From an uncultured Erysipelotrichaceae bacterium (lineage in GTDB: Bacteria; Bacillota_I; Bacilli_A; Erysipelotrichales; Erysipelotrichaceae): a stretch of DNA of 49,104 bases. Made by a program: the position numbers and the translations under genes. The first letter of the stretch is position 1. Each line of letters starts with the position of its first letter. Where the stretch lies: the NCBI GenBank assembly GCA_902782955.1, contig CACZPD010000164.1, positions 1 through 49,104 on the forward strand, read 5' to 3'. This document shows, piece after piece, positions 24,854-32,684 of this stretch. The notes beneath the pieces were generated by a model. It saw nothing but the letters and a program-made list of their open reading frames with translations, ran no database searches and was not told the origin of the DNA.

Positions 24854-26683
24854 TTATTCTTCTTCAGTCTGCTCTTCTTTGCCCGGTTCATTTTCCAGCA
24901 TACCGAAATATTTGTCATAATTTTCCGCAAACCGCAGCTGGTATTCCCTGTCCGGGGAATGATGCAGATTGTGGATGTATCGATGTTCCATACCGCGGAT
25001 ATAATTGTCCTTTTTGGCAAGCAGATAGACACCGAGATCGGAGCACTGATCGGAAATACGTTCCATGTTCTGCAGCATATCCTGATAGAACAAAGCAGCT
25101 GTTGTACTGCAGAGGTGATGCCGTGTTCTGTAGAGATGCCTGTCTTTGATGTTGTCGATCAGTTCATCGATGACTTCTTCACTCGGTTCTATGGCTGCCG
25201 CCATGTTTTCATCATCGGTATCATAGCTTTCGCAGGTTTTCTCAAGGATATCCCTGACTGCGTCCGCAACAACACTCAGTTCATGCTGGGCAGTATCGGA
25301 AAGCTTTCTGTCCGCGTCTGCGAGTGATTTTGAAGCAGACTTGATATTGACGCAGAGATCACCGATCCTTTCATAACAGATCAATGCCTTCAGCTGATAA
25401 TTCAGATCATGTTCATCGGCTTCACTCGCAATGTTCGGGGACAAATCAACAAGATACTGATTGGCCGCATCATACATACGGTCGATCGAATTTTCCCTTT
25501 CCATCAGACGCTTATCCGTTTTTTCGTCATATGCTTTTGTCAGTTCAACAGCACTGCTGTAGTTTTTCATGACCTGTTTGCCCATATGGAAGATCAGTTT
25601 ATGAACTTCGCCGAGGGCAAGCACAGGGTTCTGCAGGAGACGGTTGTCCAGTTCGCGGAGTGTTTTCTCCAGCTCGTCTTCTTCTTCGCTTTTCGGCAGA
25701 TCAGGAACAAATTTTTCGGCCATCTTTGCGAACAGGCCGGAACACGGCAGCAGAACAACGGCAGGGATCAGCCGGAAGAGACCGTGAACGTTTGCGACGC
25801 CGCCGGAATTCAATGTCATATACCAGATGTTGTCATTGAGAACACCGGTGAAACGCAGTGCCGTAAGGCCGGCGATAACCAGGATCAGCGCAAAGACATT
25901 GTATATGATATGGACAAGGACAGTCCGGATCTGGTTCGGTTTGGCACCGATCCTTGATACGAGGTAAGTAGTAAGACAGTCACCGATATTGACGCCGAGG
26001 ATGACCGCGAATACACCGCAGAACTTGATGCCGACCGAGCTGGCTACAGACTGCAGGATACCGACAACAGCGGATGAAGACTGAATGATCCCGGTTGCCA
26101 GTACACCGGCAAGGAATCCCATGATATAGCTGTTTTCAAAAGAAACAAGGAATGTTTTCAGAACTTCGCTCATGCCGGAAACAGCTGCGCTCATATTCAT
26201 CAGACCGACGAAGAGAATACCGAATCCCATGAATATCGTACCGGTATTCTTCGCATTCCGTCTGTTTACGAACATGATCAGTATGATGCCGATGATCAGT
26301 GCGATCGGGGCAAGGTTATCGGATTTGAACAGATACAGTATACTGTCCGATCCGGCTTCCAGGTCCATCAGTCTGATGATCTGTGCAGTAATACTGGTAC
26401 CGACATTGGCGCCAAGCACGATACCGATCGACTGACGGAATGTCAGGAATCCGGCACCGACAAGACCGACGGTAAGCACGATCGTTGCGGTCGAGCTCTG
26501 AATCATACATGTTACAAGCATACCGAGCAGAAAGCTCATGTACGTTTTATTGGTTACTTTGCCGAGTACGGTCTTCAGGGCGGAGCCGGATGAGTTTTTC
26601 AGTCCGTCACCCATGATCCGCATGCCGTACAGGAACAGCGCCAAGCCGCCCGCCATGGAGACGACTTTATAGAATATTCCCAT
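24854..26683 (-). CDS. Na/Pi cotransporter family protein with PhoU-like domain
   Basis: The N-terminal 320 residues hold two repeats of the Na/Pi cotransporter family with the QSS motifs (MIQSSTATIVLTVGLVGAG and GIIQSSSAVVGILQSVA) and about eight membrane segments. The C-terminal part (about residues 350-590) is a helical PhoU-like domain, which may sense or regulate phosphate uptake. The 609-residue length fits the NptA/YjbB-like group. ATG 26683 has a TAGGAGG site. The gene lies downstream of gltX on the same strand but has its own -10 box and a structured leader. Confidence 0.92.
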   Translation of the reverse strand: MGIFYKVVSMAGGLALFLYGMRIMGDGLKNSSGSALKTVLGKVTNKTYMSFLLGMLVTCMIQSSTATIVLTVGLVGAGFLTFRQSIGIVLGANVGTSITAQIIRLMDLEAGSDSILYLFKSDNLAPIALIIGIILIMFVNRRNAKNTGTIFMGFGILFVGLMNMSAAVSGMSEVLKTFLVSFENSYIMGFLAGVLATGIIQSSSAVVGILQSVASSVGIKFCGVFAVILGVNIGDCLTTYLVSRIGAKPNQIRTVLVHIIYNVFALILVIAGLTALRFTGVLNDNIWYMTLNSGGVANVHGLFRLIPAVVLLPCSGLFAKMAEKFVPDLPKSEEEDELEKTLRELDNRLLQNPVLALGEVHKLIFHMGKQVMKNYSSAVELTKAYDEKTDKRLMERENSIDRMYDAANQYLVDLSPNIASEADEHDLNYQLKALICYERIGDLCVNIKSASKSLADADRKLSDTAQHELSVVADAVRDILEKTCESYDTDDENMAAAIEPSEEVIDELIDNIKDRHLYRTRHHLCSTTAALFYQDMLQNMERISDQCSDLGVYLLAKKDNYIRGMEHRYIHNLHHSPDREYQLRFAENYDKYFGMLENEPGKEEQTEEE

Positions 26684-26720
26684 TTTTCCTCCTATTGAAT
26701 GCAGAATTCAATTCATAATT

Positions 26721-26805
26721 CTTAAAAAAGTGCAGTCATCTGACTGCCGGCATATTTTCCTTTCTCAGAAAGGAAGTGTATAAGAGGCCCGTTATGAACA
26801 ACGGG
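26721..26805 (-). promoter_or_regulatory. Structured leader with three hairpins upstream of the symporter
   Basis: Read on the minus strand, the leader has hairpin 1 (CCCGTT/AACGGG, 26805-26788), hairpin 2 (TTCCTTTC/GAAAGGAA, 26775-26757, perfect 8 bp) and hairpin 3 (GCAGTC/GACTGC, 26747-26732) followed by ACTTTTTT. Hairpin 3 plus T-tract is a terminator about 40 bases before the symporter start, so attenuation is possible. I do not recognise a known riboswitch class. Confidence 0.55.
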
Positions 26806-26822
26806 TGCCCGAATACGATGAT

Positions 26823-26831
26823 ATTTTACCA
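26823..26831 (-). promoter_or_regulatory. Extended -10 promoter of the symporter gene
   Basis: On the minus strand TGGTAAAAT gives an extended -10 (TG, then TAAAAT at 26828-26823). A weak TTGTGT lies 19 bases upstream. It comes directly after the gltX terminator. Confidence 0.5.
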
Positions 26832-26851
26832 TATTTTAAATATATACACAC

Positions 26852-26880
26852 AAAAGAAAAGCATACCCCTATGGATATGC
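26852..26880 (-). terminator. Terminator of gltX
   Basis: On the minus strand GCATATCC pairs with GGGTATGC (one G-U) around ATAG and is followed by TTTTCTTTTG. It starts 9 bases after the gltX stop. Confidence 0.82.
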
Positions 26881-26888
26881 ATGTTTCA

Positions 26889-28346
26889 TTACTGCTGTGC
26901 AGCTTCCAGCATCTGAATGGAAGCTTCAAGCCGGCGCAGTGTTTCTTCTTTGCCGAGGATATCTGCGATCTCGATCGCGCCGCCGGGTGTTGTCTGCTTA
27001 CCTGTAACAGCGAGACGGACCGGGAAGAGTACCTGGCCGTTCTTGCGCTCCATCTTCTTCGGAAGGGCAAGCAGGATCTCATGGATGCTTTCCTGGTTCC
27101 AGTCAGTTACATCCTTCAGGACATCATATGCGGCTTTCAGGGATTCCAGCGCGATGGCCGGATCTGTCTTCATCTTTTTGTTTCTGTAGAGTTCCGGTGA
27201 GTAATCAGTGCTGAATGCATCAAAGAAATCCAGCATTTCCGGAATTTCAACAAGCGTATTGGCACGGACCTGTACGATCGCAGCAATTTTCTTTCCGTCA
27301 TAATTTCCTTTAACAGCAGAATCAATATATGGTTTGATCAGCGCGTAATAGGAATCCAGATCCATTTTCCGCAGCCACATGCCGTTGATCCATGTGAGCT
27401 TGTTGATATCAAAAATCGCTCCGTTGGTGCCGATATGGTGGACATTGAACGCTTCGGTCAGTTCATCGATCGTAAAGATCTCCTGCTCGTTTTCAGGTGA
27501 CCAGCCGAGAAGGGCGATGTAATTCAGAACAGCCTCAGGCAGGTAGCCTTTTGTCATCAGATCCTGGAAGGACGCGTCGCCGTTTCTCTTGGAAAGTTTG
27601 CTGTGTTCATCCTTCATGACAGGCGGGCAGTGAATATAACGTGGGATATCCCATCCGAATGATTCATAGATCAGATTGTATTTCGGCGTTGAGGAAAGGT
27701 ATTCCATGCCTCTTACGACATCCGTGATCTCCATCAGATGATCATCCACGATATTGGCAAAATTGTAAGTAGGGAAACCGTCACGCTTGATCAGGACAGC
27801 TTCATCCAGGGTCGCGTTTTCAACCGTGATATGCCCGAAGACTTCATCATCGAATGAAGTGGTTCCTTCAGTCGGGATCGTCTGTCTTACAACGAAAGGT
27901 TCACCTGCTTTGACACGCGCTTCAGCTTCTTCAAGGGGAATGCTGCGGCAGGGGTCTGCGAACTGGAACCCGTCGGTGCTGTTTTCCTTCTGGGCAGCGA
28001 TCGATTCCTGATCACAGAAACAGTAATGCGCACCGCCCCTGCGGATCAGCTTGACCGCATGGTCCATATAAATACCGTCATGTACGCGCTCGGACTGTAC
28101 ATATGGTCCGTAATTTCCGCCCACATCCGGTCCTTCATCGTGCTTAAGACCGCACTGCTCGAGTGTTTCATAAATAATATCCGTTGCGCCTTCCACAAGA
28201 CGTCCCTGGTCGGTATCTTCGATCCGGAGTATAAATACTCCTTCAGGATCCTTTTTCGCCACCAGGTAAGCATACAGGGCCGTTCTGAGGTTTCCGATAT
28301 GCATATATCCTGTAGGACTCGGGGCAAACCGTGTTCTGATAGCCAT
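26889..28346 (-). CDS. gltX: Glutamyl-tRNA synthetase
   Basis: GltX is a class I synthetase that charges tRNA-Glu, and in many Firmicutes also tRNA-Gln for later amidation. The 485-residue protein has the HIGH-type motif PSPTGYMHIGNLRTA, the zinc-free middle region, and the KMSKS-type motif KLSKRNGD. The frame opens at TTG 28352, but AAAGGAG is 9 bases upstream of ATG 28346, which is chosen. The helical anticodon-binding domain is complete. A tRNA-Glu and a tRNA-Gln gene lie 3 kb and 0.2 kb away on the other strand. Confidence 0.96.
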   Translation of the reverse strand: MAIRTRFAPSPTGYMHIGNLRTALYAYLVAKKDPEGVFILRIEDTDQGRLVEGATDIIYETLEQCGLKHDEGPDVGGNYGPYVQSERVHDGIYMDHAVKLIRRGGAHYCFCDQESIAAQKENSTDGFQFADPCRSIPLEEAEARVKAGEPFVVRQTIPTEGTTSFDDEVFGHITVENATLDEAVLIKRDGFPTYNFANIVDDHLMEITDVVRGMEYLSSTPKYNLIYESFGWDIPRYIHCPPVMKDEHSKLSKRNGDASFQDLMTKGYLPEAVLNYIALLGWSPENEQEIFTIDELTEAFNVHHIGTNGAIFDINKLTWINGMWLRKMDLDSYYALIKPYIDSAVKGNYDGKKIAAIVQVRANTLVEIPEMLDFFDAFSTDYSPELYRNKKMKTDPAIALESLKAAYDVLKDVTDWNQESIHEILLALPKKMERKNGQVLFPVRLAVTGKQTTPGGAIEIADILGKEETLRRLEASIQMLEAAQQ

Positions 28347-28381
28347 AATCAAATACTCCTTTATATAAAATCAACTATCAT

Positions 28382-28387
28382 ATTATA
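28382..28387 (-). promoter_or_regulatory. -10 box of gltX
   Basis: A perfect TATAAT on the minus strand lies 36 bases upstream of the gltX ATG. The -35 (a TGCAAA-like sequence) is weak, so the call rests on the -10 and position. Confidence 0.45.
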
Positions 28388-28477
28388 ACCTAATATGGTT
28401 CTTTTGCATGAACAGAATCAAAATTCCGGATCAAACTGTATATGTATGCATATGCGATGATTATTTTAAATTTCTGC

Positions 28478-28506
28478 TTGCTTTCTGGTATCCTTTAGAG
28501 TATTAT
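28478..28506 (+). promoter_or_regulatory. Promoter of tRNA-Gln
   Basis: TTGCTT (28478-28483) and TATTAT (28501-28506) are 17 bases apart. The start near 28513 is about 7 bases before the mature tRNA. Confidence 0.75.
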
Positions 28507-28519
28507 TGTTATTGCTCAT

Positions 28520-28591
28520 TGGGATATAGCCAAGCGGTAAGGCAGCTGGCTCTGAACCAGCCACTCGGGAGTTCGAATCTCTCTATCCCAG
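28520..28591 (+). tRNA. tRNA-Gln (anticodon CTG)
   Basis: The 72-base cloverleaf has acceptor TGGGATA/TATCCCA, the anticodon stem GCTGG/CCAGC around CTCTGAA (anticodon CTG, reads CAG) and the T loop TTCGAAT. The U1-A72 pair, the TAGCCAAGCGGTAAGGCA D-arm and the G73 discriminator are those of bacterial tRNA-Gln. CCA is not encoded. Confidence 0.94.
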
Positions 28592-28594
28592 CTG

Positions 28595-28619
28595 AAAACG
28601 GGACATGTTCCCGTTTTTT
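28595..28619 (+). terminator. Terminator of tRNA-Gln
   Basis: AAAACGGGA (28595-28603) pairs perfectly with TCCCGTTTT (28609-28617) around CATGT, with two more T residues. Confidence 0.88.
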
Positions 28620-28691
28620 ATTTTATATGTTAACGCGTTCGTAAAATGTGCTTTTCATCCCGATCTGTTGTATGATAAGCGCGTGAAAGAA

Positions 28692-29693
28692 ATGGATTAT
28701 GAAAAACTGTATGCTGTATACGGAGGAGAAGGTGCTCATTTCCTTCATCCTTACTGCCGTACAGATGCCATGCAGAGGCTTGCGCATATCGGGATGAACT
28801 GCGGACTGGAATATTCCGGTTTTCCTTTTTTTGCCGGTATAGAGCGTTATACAAGATATATGCACAGTCTTGGAACAGCTTATATAATATGGCGCTTCAC
28901 CGGCGATTCGGCACAGGCGCTTTCAGGTCTGTTTCATGACATCGCAACACCGTGTTTTGCACATGTAGTTGATTTCATTCACGGCGATCAGTTGAAACAG
29001 GAGAGCACCGAATCTTTGACGGAAGATGTCATTCGGAACGACGCCGGGATAACAGATCTCCTGGCTGCTGACGGCATCGGGATCAGTGATGTCTCAGATT
29101 ATCATCTGTATCCGATCGCCGACAATGACTCCCCCAGACTGTCTGCTGACCGTCTGGAATATACCTGCGGGAACATCGTGCAGTTCGGCATCGACAAGCC
29201 GGAATTTATCCGTTCTGTGTTCGATGATCTGGAGGCAGGACGCAATGAAACAGGGGAACCGGAAATCATATTTAAAACAATTGAAACAGCGCGTCAGTTT
29301 GCCCTGTACGCCCTTGAATGCGGGAAGATCTACTGTTCTCCGGAAGACCGCTATTCCATGCAGATACTGGCAGATATCCTGAAGGAAGGAATACGATTCG
29401 GTTTTCTGACAGAAGAAGATCTGATGAAGACAGAAGAACATATCATCGCAAAACTGGAGAACAGCCCCTTATCTCAGTGCTGGAGCCGTTTCCGGAATAT
29501 GAACCATCTGCTGATTTCAGAAAAGCAGATGGAAGGGGAAGGATGGATCACCGTGCGGACAAAGAAGCGGTATATTGATCCATTCATTAAAGGAACAGGG
29601 AGACTCAGCACCGCTGACCCGCAGTTTGCGGCAATGGTAAAAGAATATCTTGCAGATCCGATGACGATCTGGATGAAAGGGGTACATCAATGA
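28692..29693 (+). CDS. HD-domain phosphohydrolase-like protein
   Basis: The protein (333 residues from ATG 28692) has an HD-type metal site: His in YMHSLGTAYI, the HD pair in LFHDIATPCFAHVVDF, and a later Asp. HD proteins hydrolyse phosphate esters such as nucleotides; the substrate here is unknown. The frame is open from 28605, but residues before 28692 overlap the tRNA terminator and are not plausible. GTG 28683 is an alternative start; neither start has a good SD. The stop overlaps the rdgB start (ATGA), so both are coupled, which fits a nucleotide-related role. Confidence 0.8.
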   Translation: MDYEKLYAVYGGEGAHFLHPYCRTDAMQRLAHIGMNCGLEYSGFPFFAGIERYTRYMHSLGTAYIIWRFTGDSAQALSGLFHDIATPCFAHVVDFIHGDQLKQESTESLTEDVIRNDAGITDLLAADGIGISDVSDYHLYPIADNDSPRLSADRLEYTCGNIVQFGIDKPEFIRSVFDDLEAGRNETGEPEIIFKTIETARQFALYALECGKIYCSPEDRYSMQILADILKEGIRFGFLTEEDLMKTEEHIIAKLENSPLSQCWSRFRNMNHLLISEKQMEGEGWITVRTKKRYIDPFIKGTGRLSTADPQFAAMVKEYLADPMTIWMKGVHQ

Positions 29694-30277
29694 AAAAAAT
29701 AGCAGTAGCCAGCACAAATGAAGGCAAGATCAGGGAATTCCGGCAGATGCTGGAACCGGAAGGATATACAGTATTGACGCTTCATGATTTTCCGGACCTC
29801 GGGGAGATCGAAGAAACAGGAAAGACATTCTCTGAAAACGCAGTCATCAAAGCAAAAGCATTGACAGACCGCTACGGGATCATGGCAATTTCCGATGATT
29901 CCGGACTGGAGATCGATGCATTCGACCGCAAGCCGGGTGTTATGAGTGCCAGATGGCTCGGCCACGATACGCCGTATACGGAAAAAAACAGGATCATCCT
30001 TGAAAAGATGAAAGACATCACAGACAGGACCTGCCGTTATGTATGTGCCATAGCTATAACACGTCCGGATATGGAACCGGTAGTATTTGAAGATACAGCC
30101 GAATGTACCATTGCATATGAGCCGAAAGGGGAGAATGGTTTCGGCTATGATCCGATCATGTACTTTCCTCCTCTTAATAAAACAATGGCGGAAATGACAA
30201 AAGATGAAAAGAACAGCATTTCCCACCGGGGAAAAGCAATCGAAAAGCTGAAAGTATGGCTTTATGAAAATGCGTAG
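29690..30277 (+). CDS. rdgB: XTP/dITP diphosphatase (RdgB/HAM1)
   Basis: This enzyme removes non-canonical purine triphosphates (XTP, dITP) from the nucleotide pool. The 195-residue protein has the family start IAVASTNEGKIREF, the ENAVIKAKAL and SDDSGLEIDAF motifs with metal- and substrate-binding Asp, and the C-terminal GFGYDPIMYFP and SHRGKAI. It starts at ATG 29690 within the previous stop and overlaps the next gene by 14 bases. Confidence 0.96.
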   Translation: MKKIAVASTNEGKIREFRQMLEPEGYTVLTLHDFPDLGEIEETGKTFSENAVIKAKALTDRYGIMAISDDSGLEIDAFDRKPGVMSARWLGHDTPYTEKNRIILEKMKDITDRTCRYVCAIAITRPDMEPVVFEDTAECTIAYEPKGENGFGYDPIMYFPPLNKTMAEMTKDEKNSISHRGKAIEKLKVWLYENA

Positions 30278-30941
30278 ATTCCTGGTCTCCGCTGCCTTCT
30301 TTCTCCTTTCCGTCACTATCCTTCTGACTGTTGTGGATATCTGCAGTTTTAATAAAGATTTTTACCGGAAGGAATATGAAAGGGATCTGACCTATGAGCG
30401 GATCGGAATGAGCGAAGATGACCTTATGGCAGCGACGGATACACTCCTGGATTATCTGAAAGACAAACGGGATGATATCGTAATACGCTGTACCGTCAGC
30501 GGCGCGGAGCGTGCAGTATTCAACGAACGTGAAACGGCGCATATGGTCGATGTCAAAGATCTGTATCAGAACGCGCTTCTTTGCCGCAATATTTTCTTTG
30601 CCGTCAGCCTGGCCATTCTTGCACTCACATGGTTCAGAGACAAAAAAGAATTTCCGCGGTTAGTCCGTTCTGGGTTCCGCAATGGACTGATGTTCATGAT
30701 GATATTTGTTTTCTTTATCGGCATCTGGGTCATGACGGATTTCGATGCCTTCTGGACAAATTTCCATCATGTATTCTTCCGGAATGATCTCTGGCTGCTG
30801 GATCCTGCCACCTCGATCATGATCAATATGTTTCCGTCGATCTTCTTCGATGATCTGGTCGTCCGTATTCTGGCGTTCTTCATCGCAGCGGTCGCGCTGC
30901 TTGCCGGTATTATTTATCTTCCCAAAAGGAGAAACGCATGA
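30264..30941 (+). CDS. TIGR01906-type integral membrane protein
   Basis: The 225-residue product has a hydrophobic N-terminal segment (FLVSAAFFLLSVTILLTVV), a soluble loop with DLTYERIGMSEDDLMAATD, and three further membrane segments (about 110-125, 140-160 and 200-220). The pattern and the motifs NERETAHMVDVKDLY and FFRNDLWLLDPATSIMINMFP match the TIGR01906 (DUF1461) family of Firmicutes, for which no function is established. ATG 30264 or 30270 is the start. It is in an operon with rdgB and trmL. Confidence 0.85.
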   Translation: MKMRRFLVSAAFFLLSVTILLTVVDICSFNKDFYRKEYERDLTYERIGMSEDDLMAATDTLLDYLKDKRDDIVIRCTVSGAERAVFNERETAHMVDVKDLYQNALLCRNIFFAVSLAILALTWFRDKKEFPRLVRSGFRNGLMFMMIFVFFIGIWVMTDFDAFWTNFHHVFFRNDLWLLDPATSIMINMFPSIFFDDLVVRILAFFIAAVALLAGIIYLPKRRNA

Positions 30942-31456
30942 TCCACGTTGTACTGTATGAACCGGAGATCCCGCAGAATACAGGCAATATCATGCGTACA
31001 TGCATGGCCTTTGACTGCCATCTGCACCTGATCGAACCGCTGGGATTCTCCATGGACGAAAAACATCTGCGCCGGGCAGGGATGGATTACGTTGACCATA
31101 TGTCCTACACCATTCACAAAGACTGGGAACACTTCCTTTCCCGATGTGACGGCGAATGCTACTATGTTACACGATACGGTGATCACACACCGTCGTCATT
31201 TGACTATGCTTCCTGTAAAGGGGATATTTACCTGATCTTCGGAAAGGAAAGCACGGGAATACCTAAAAATATCCTCCGTCAGAATCTTGACCGGTGCATG
31301 CGTATTCCCATGGTTCCTGACGCGAGAAGTCTGAATTTGTCCAACTGCGTTGCCATATGCGTATACGAAGTTCTGGACCAGCTTTGCTTTCCGCATCTGA
31401 GCAGGACCGAGGTTCTGAAAGGGCCTGATTTTCTGAAAAAAGGTGTATCTGAATAG
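30938..31456 (+). CDS. trmL: tRNA (cytidine(34)-2'-O)-methyltransferase
   Basis: TrmL methylates the 2'-oxygen of the wobble nucleotide in certain leucine tRNAs. The 172-residue SPOUT protein starts MIHVVLYEPEIPQNTGNIMR and has the knot motifs FGKESTGIP and RIPMVPDARSLNLSNCVAI. ATG 30938 overlaps the previous stop. The stop TAG 31454-31456 overlaps the -35 of the next promoter. Confidence 0.94.
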   Translation: MIHVVLYEPEIPQNTGNIMRTCMAFDCHLHLIEPLGFSMDEKHLRRAGMDYVDHMSYTIHKDWEHFLSRCDGECYYVTRYGDHTPSSFDYASCKGDIYLIFGKESTGIPKNILRQNLDRCMRIPMVPDARSLNLSNCVAICVYEVLDQLCFPHLSRTEVLKGPDFLKKGVSE

Positions 31457-31482
31457 ACATTATTCTTTCAAATCTATATAAT
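31454..31482 (+). promoter_or_regulatory. Promoter of the small membrane protein-ridA-comK group
   Basis: TAGACA (31454-31459) and a perfect TATAAT (31477-31482) are exactly 17 bases apart. Confidence 0.75.
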
Positions 31483-31503
31483 TCAGTAGAAAGCGGGTAT
31501 CTT

Positions 31504-31701
31504 ATGCTGGAATCACTAAATGACTTTGTCAGCCTTATCGTTATATTTTTTGCTGTAATCGGGGCGGTCTACTATATGTTCTCTGTTTCCGATACGCATT
31601 ATCATGAGACCGTAAAGGCAAGACAGGAAGCTTATTACTCTTTTATTGATGACAGTGTCAACAGTGAAGATGATTCTTCCAATGACCCGTATTACGAATA
31701 G
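31504..31701 (+). CDS. Small single-span membrane protein, function unknown
   Basis: The 65-residue product has one hydrophobic segment at about residues 9-28 (FVSLIVIFFAVIGAVYYMF), followed by a short acidic, Ser/Asp-rich soluble tail. I recognise no family. It follows a strong promoter by about 15 bases and ends 12 bases before ridA. Its reading frame is supported by position and by the hydrophobic segment. The SD is poor (GCGGG). Confidence 0.6.
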   Translation: MLESLNDFVSLIVIFFAVIGAVYYMFSVSDTHYHETVKARQEAYYSFIDDSVNSEDDSSNDPYYE

Positions 31702-31713
31702 GAGGCATTGATC

Positions 31714-32175
31714 ATGATCAAAGAAGCGATTCATTCCGTTAATGCACCGAAAGCCATCGGCCCGTATTCACCGGCCGTACGTATCGGCGACTTTATTTTT
31801 CTTTCAGGACAGATTCCGATCGACCCGGCAACCGGAAAGATCGAAGCTGAGGATATCAAAGGACAGACAAGACAGGTCCTGAACAACATGAAAGCAATTC
31901 TCGCTGAATGCGGGATCGATATGAACTACATTCTCAAAACAAATGTATATCTGACGGATATGAATGAATTCGCTGCTATGAATGAAGTATACGCTGAATA
32001 CTTTGAAGCACCGTATCCCGCAAGATGCGCTGCCGAAGTCAGCAAGCTCGCCATGGGCGCCAAAGTCGAGATCGAAGCATACGCACTCGATACAAGGGCC
32101 CTCGAAGTATTGTGCTGCGATACCGCAGCGTGCACCAATTGTTCCGAATCCAATGACTGCGTCAACGCTGAATGA
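31714..32175 (+). CDS. ridA: RidA family deaminase with Cys-rich C-terminal tail
   Basis: RidA hydrolyses reactive enamine/imine intermediates released by PLP enzymes. Residues 1-128 are a full RidA domain (APKAIGPYSPAVRIGDFIFLSGQ; Arg104 in YPARCAAEVS binds the substrate carboxylate; VEIEAYAL end). About 25 further residues hold five cysteines at 134, 135, 140, 143 and 149, in a CC-x4-C-x2-C-x5-C arrangement. Typical RidA is 120-130 residues and ends near residue 128. AGGAGG at 31700-31705 sets ATG 31714 as the start rather than TTG 31708. The last 23 bases overlap comK. Confidence 0.93.
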   Translation: MIKEAIHSVNAPKAIGPYSPAVRIGDFIFLSGQIPIDPATGKIEAEDIKGQTRQVLNNMKAILAECGIDMNYILKTNVYLTDMNEFAAMNEVYAEYFEAPYPARCAAEVSKLAMGAKVEIEAYALDTRALEVLCCDTAACTNCSESNDCVNAE

Positions 32176-32608
32176 AGACCATCTGATCTTAGTTGAAAGT
32201 ATCGATCATGAGCATGTCCGTGTCATGGATGAGCAGAGACACGAAGAAATCCTGCCTGTCACTCTGATTCAGTTTTTTGACGATATCTGTATCAGGCACG
32301 GCAGTACGCTCGAAGGCCGTACAGGCTGTTTCGCCAAAACACTGGGAATCCGTCAGAAGCCCGCTGTCCTGCTCAGCGAACTGACAGGACAGGTATTCTT
32401 TCCGACAGAAAGCATGCGGAATGAACACTGCGCATTGTTTTCCTATCAGCATATTTTCCGTGTAAAACGTGTAAATAAAGAAAAAACCGTTGTCTTTTTC
32501 CTGAACGGTTATCGTTATGAAACAAGCATGGATGTCCGCATCATCCGCAAGCAGATGAAGCGATGCAGGCGTTTTCTGGATATCCTTTATCAGCATGAAA
32601 TCGAATAA
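32153..32608 (+). CDS. comK: ComK-like competence transcription factor
   Basis: ComK is the activator of late competence genes in Bacillus. This 151-residue protein shows the family pattern: CIRHGSTLEGRTGCFAKTLG (GS-x3-GR), the KPAVLL strand, QVFFPTESMRNEHCALFSYQHI, and VVFFLNGYRYETSMDVRIIRKQ. It matches B. subtilis ComK (192 residues) over most of its length but stops about 40 residues early, where the MecA-binding end of Bacillus ComK would be. The start ATG 32153 lies inside ridA and has no SD, implying translational coupling. It has its own terminator. The identity is from pattern reading, not from a search. Confidence 0.75.
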   Translation: MTASTLNEDHLILVESIDHEHVRVMDEQRHEEILPVTLIQFFDDICIRHGSTLEGRTGCFAKTLGIRQKPAVLLSELTGQVFFPTESMRNEHCALFSYQHIFRVKRVNKEKTVVFFLNGYRYETSMDVRIIRKQMKRCRRFLDILYQHEIE

Positions 32609-32610
32609 CA

Positions 32611-32639
32611 AAACTCTTCCTTATACGGGAAGAGTTTTT
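32611..32639 (+). terminator. Terminator of comK
   Basis: AACTCTTCC (32612-32620) pairs with GGGAAGAGTT around TTATAC, followed by TTTTT. Confidence 0.88.
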
Positions 32640-32642
32640 CAG

Positions 32643-32669
32643 TAAAAGAAAACCTGCCTTGCGGCAGGT
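32643..32669 (-). terminator. Terminator of trpS
   Basis: On the minus strand ACCTGCC pairs perfectly with GGCAGGT around GCAA and is followed by TTTCTTTT. Confidence 0.87.
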
Positions 32670-32684
32670 ATGTCTTTTCGATGA

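Noticed and set aside
31982..32152. Upstream extension of the comK frame inside ridA
   Set aside because: The frame is open but the translated part has no similarity to ComK and overlaps the certain RidA domain; ATG 32153 is the first sensible start.
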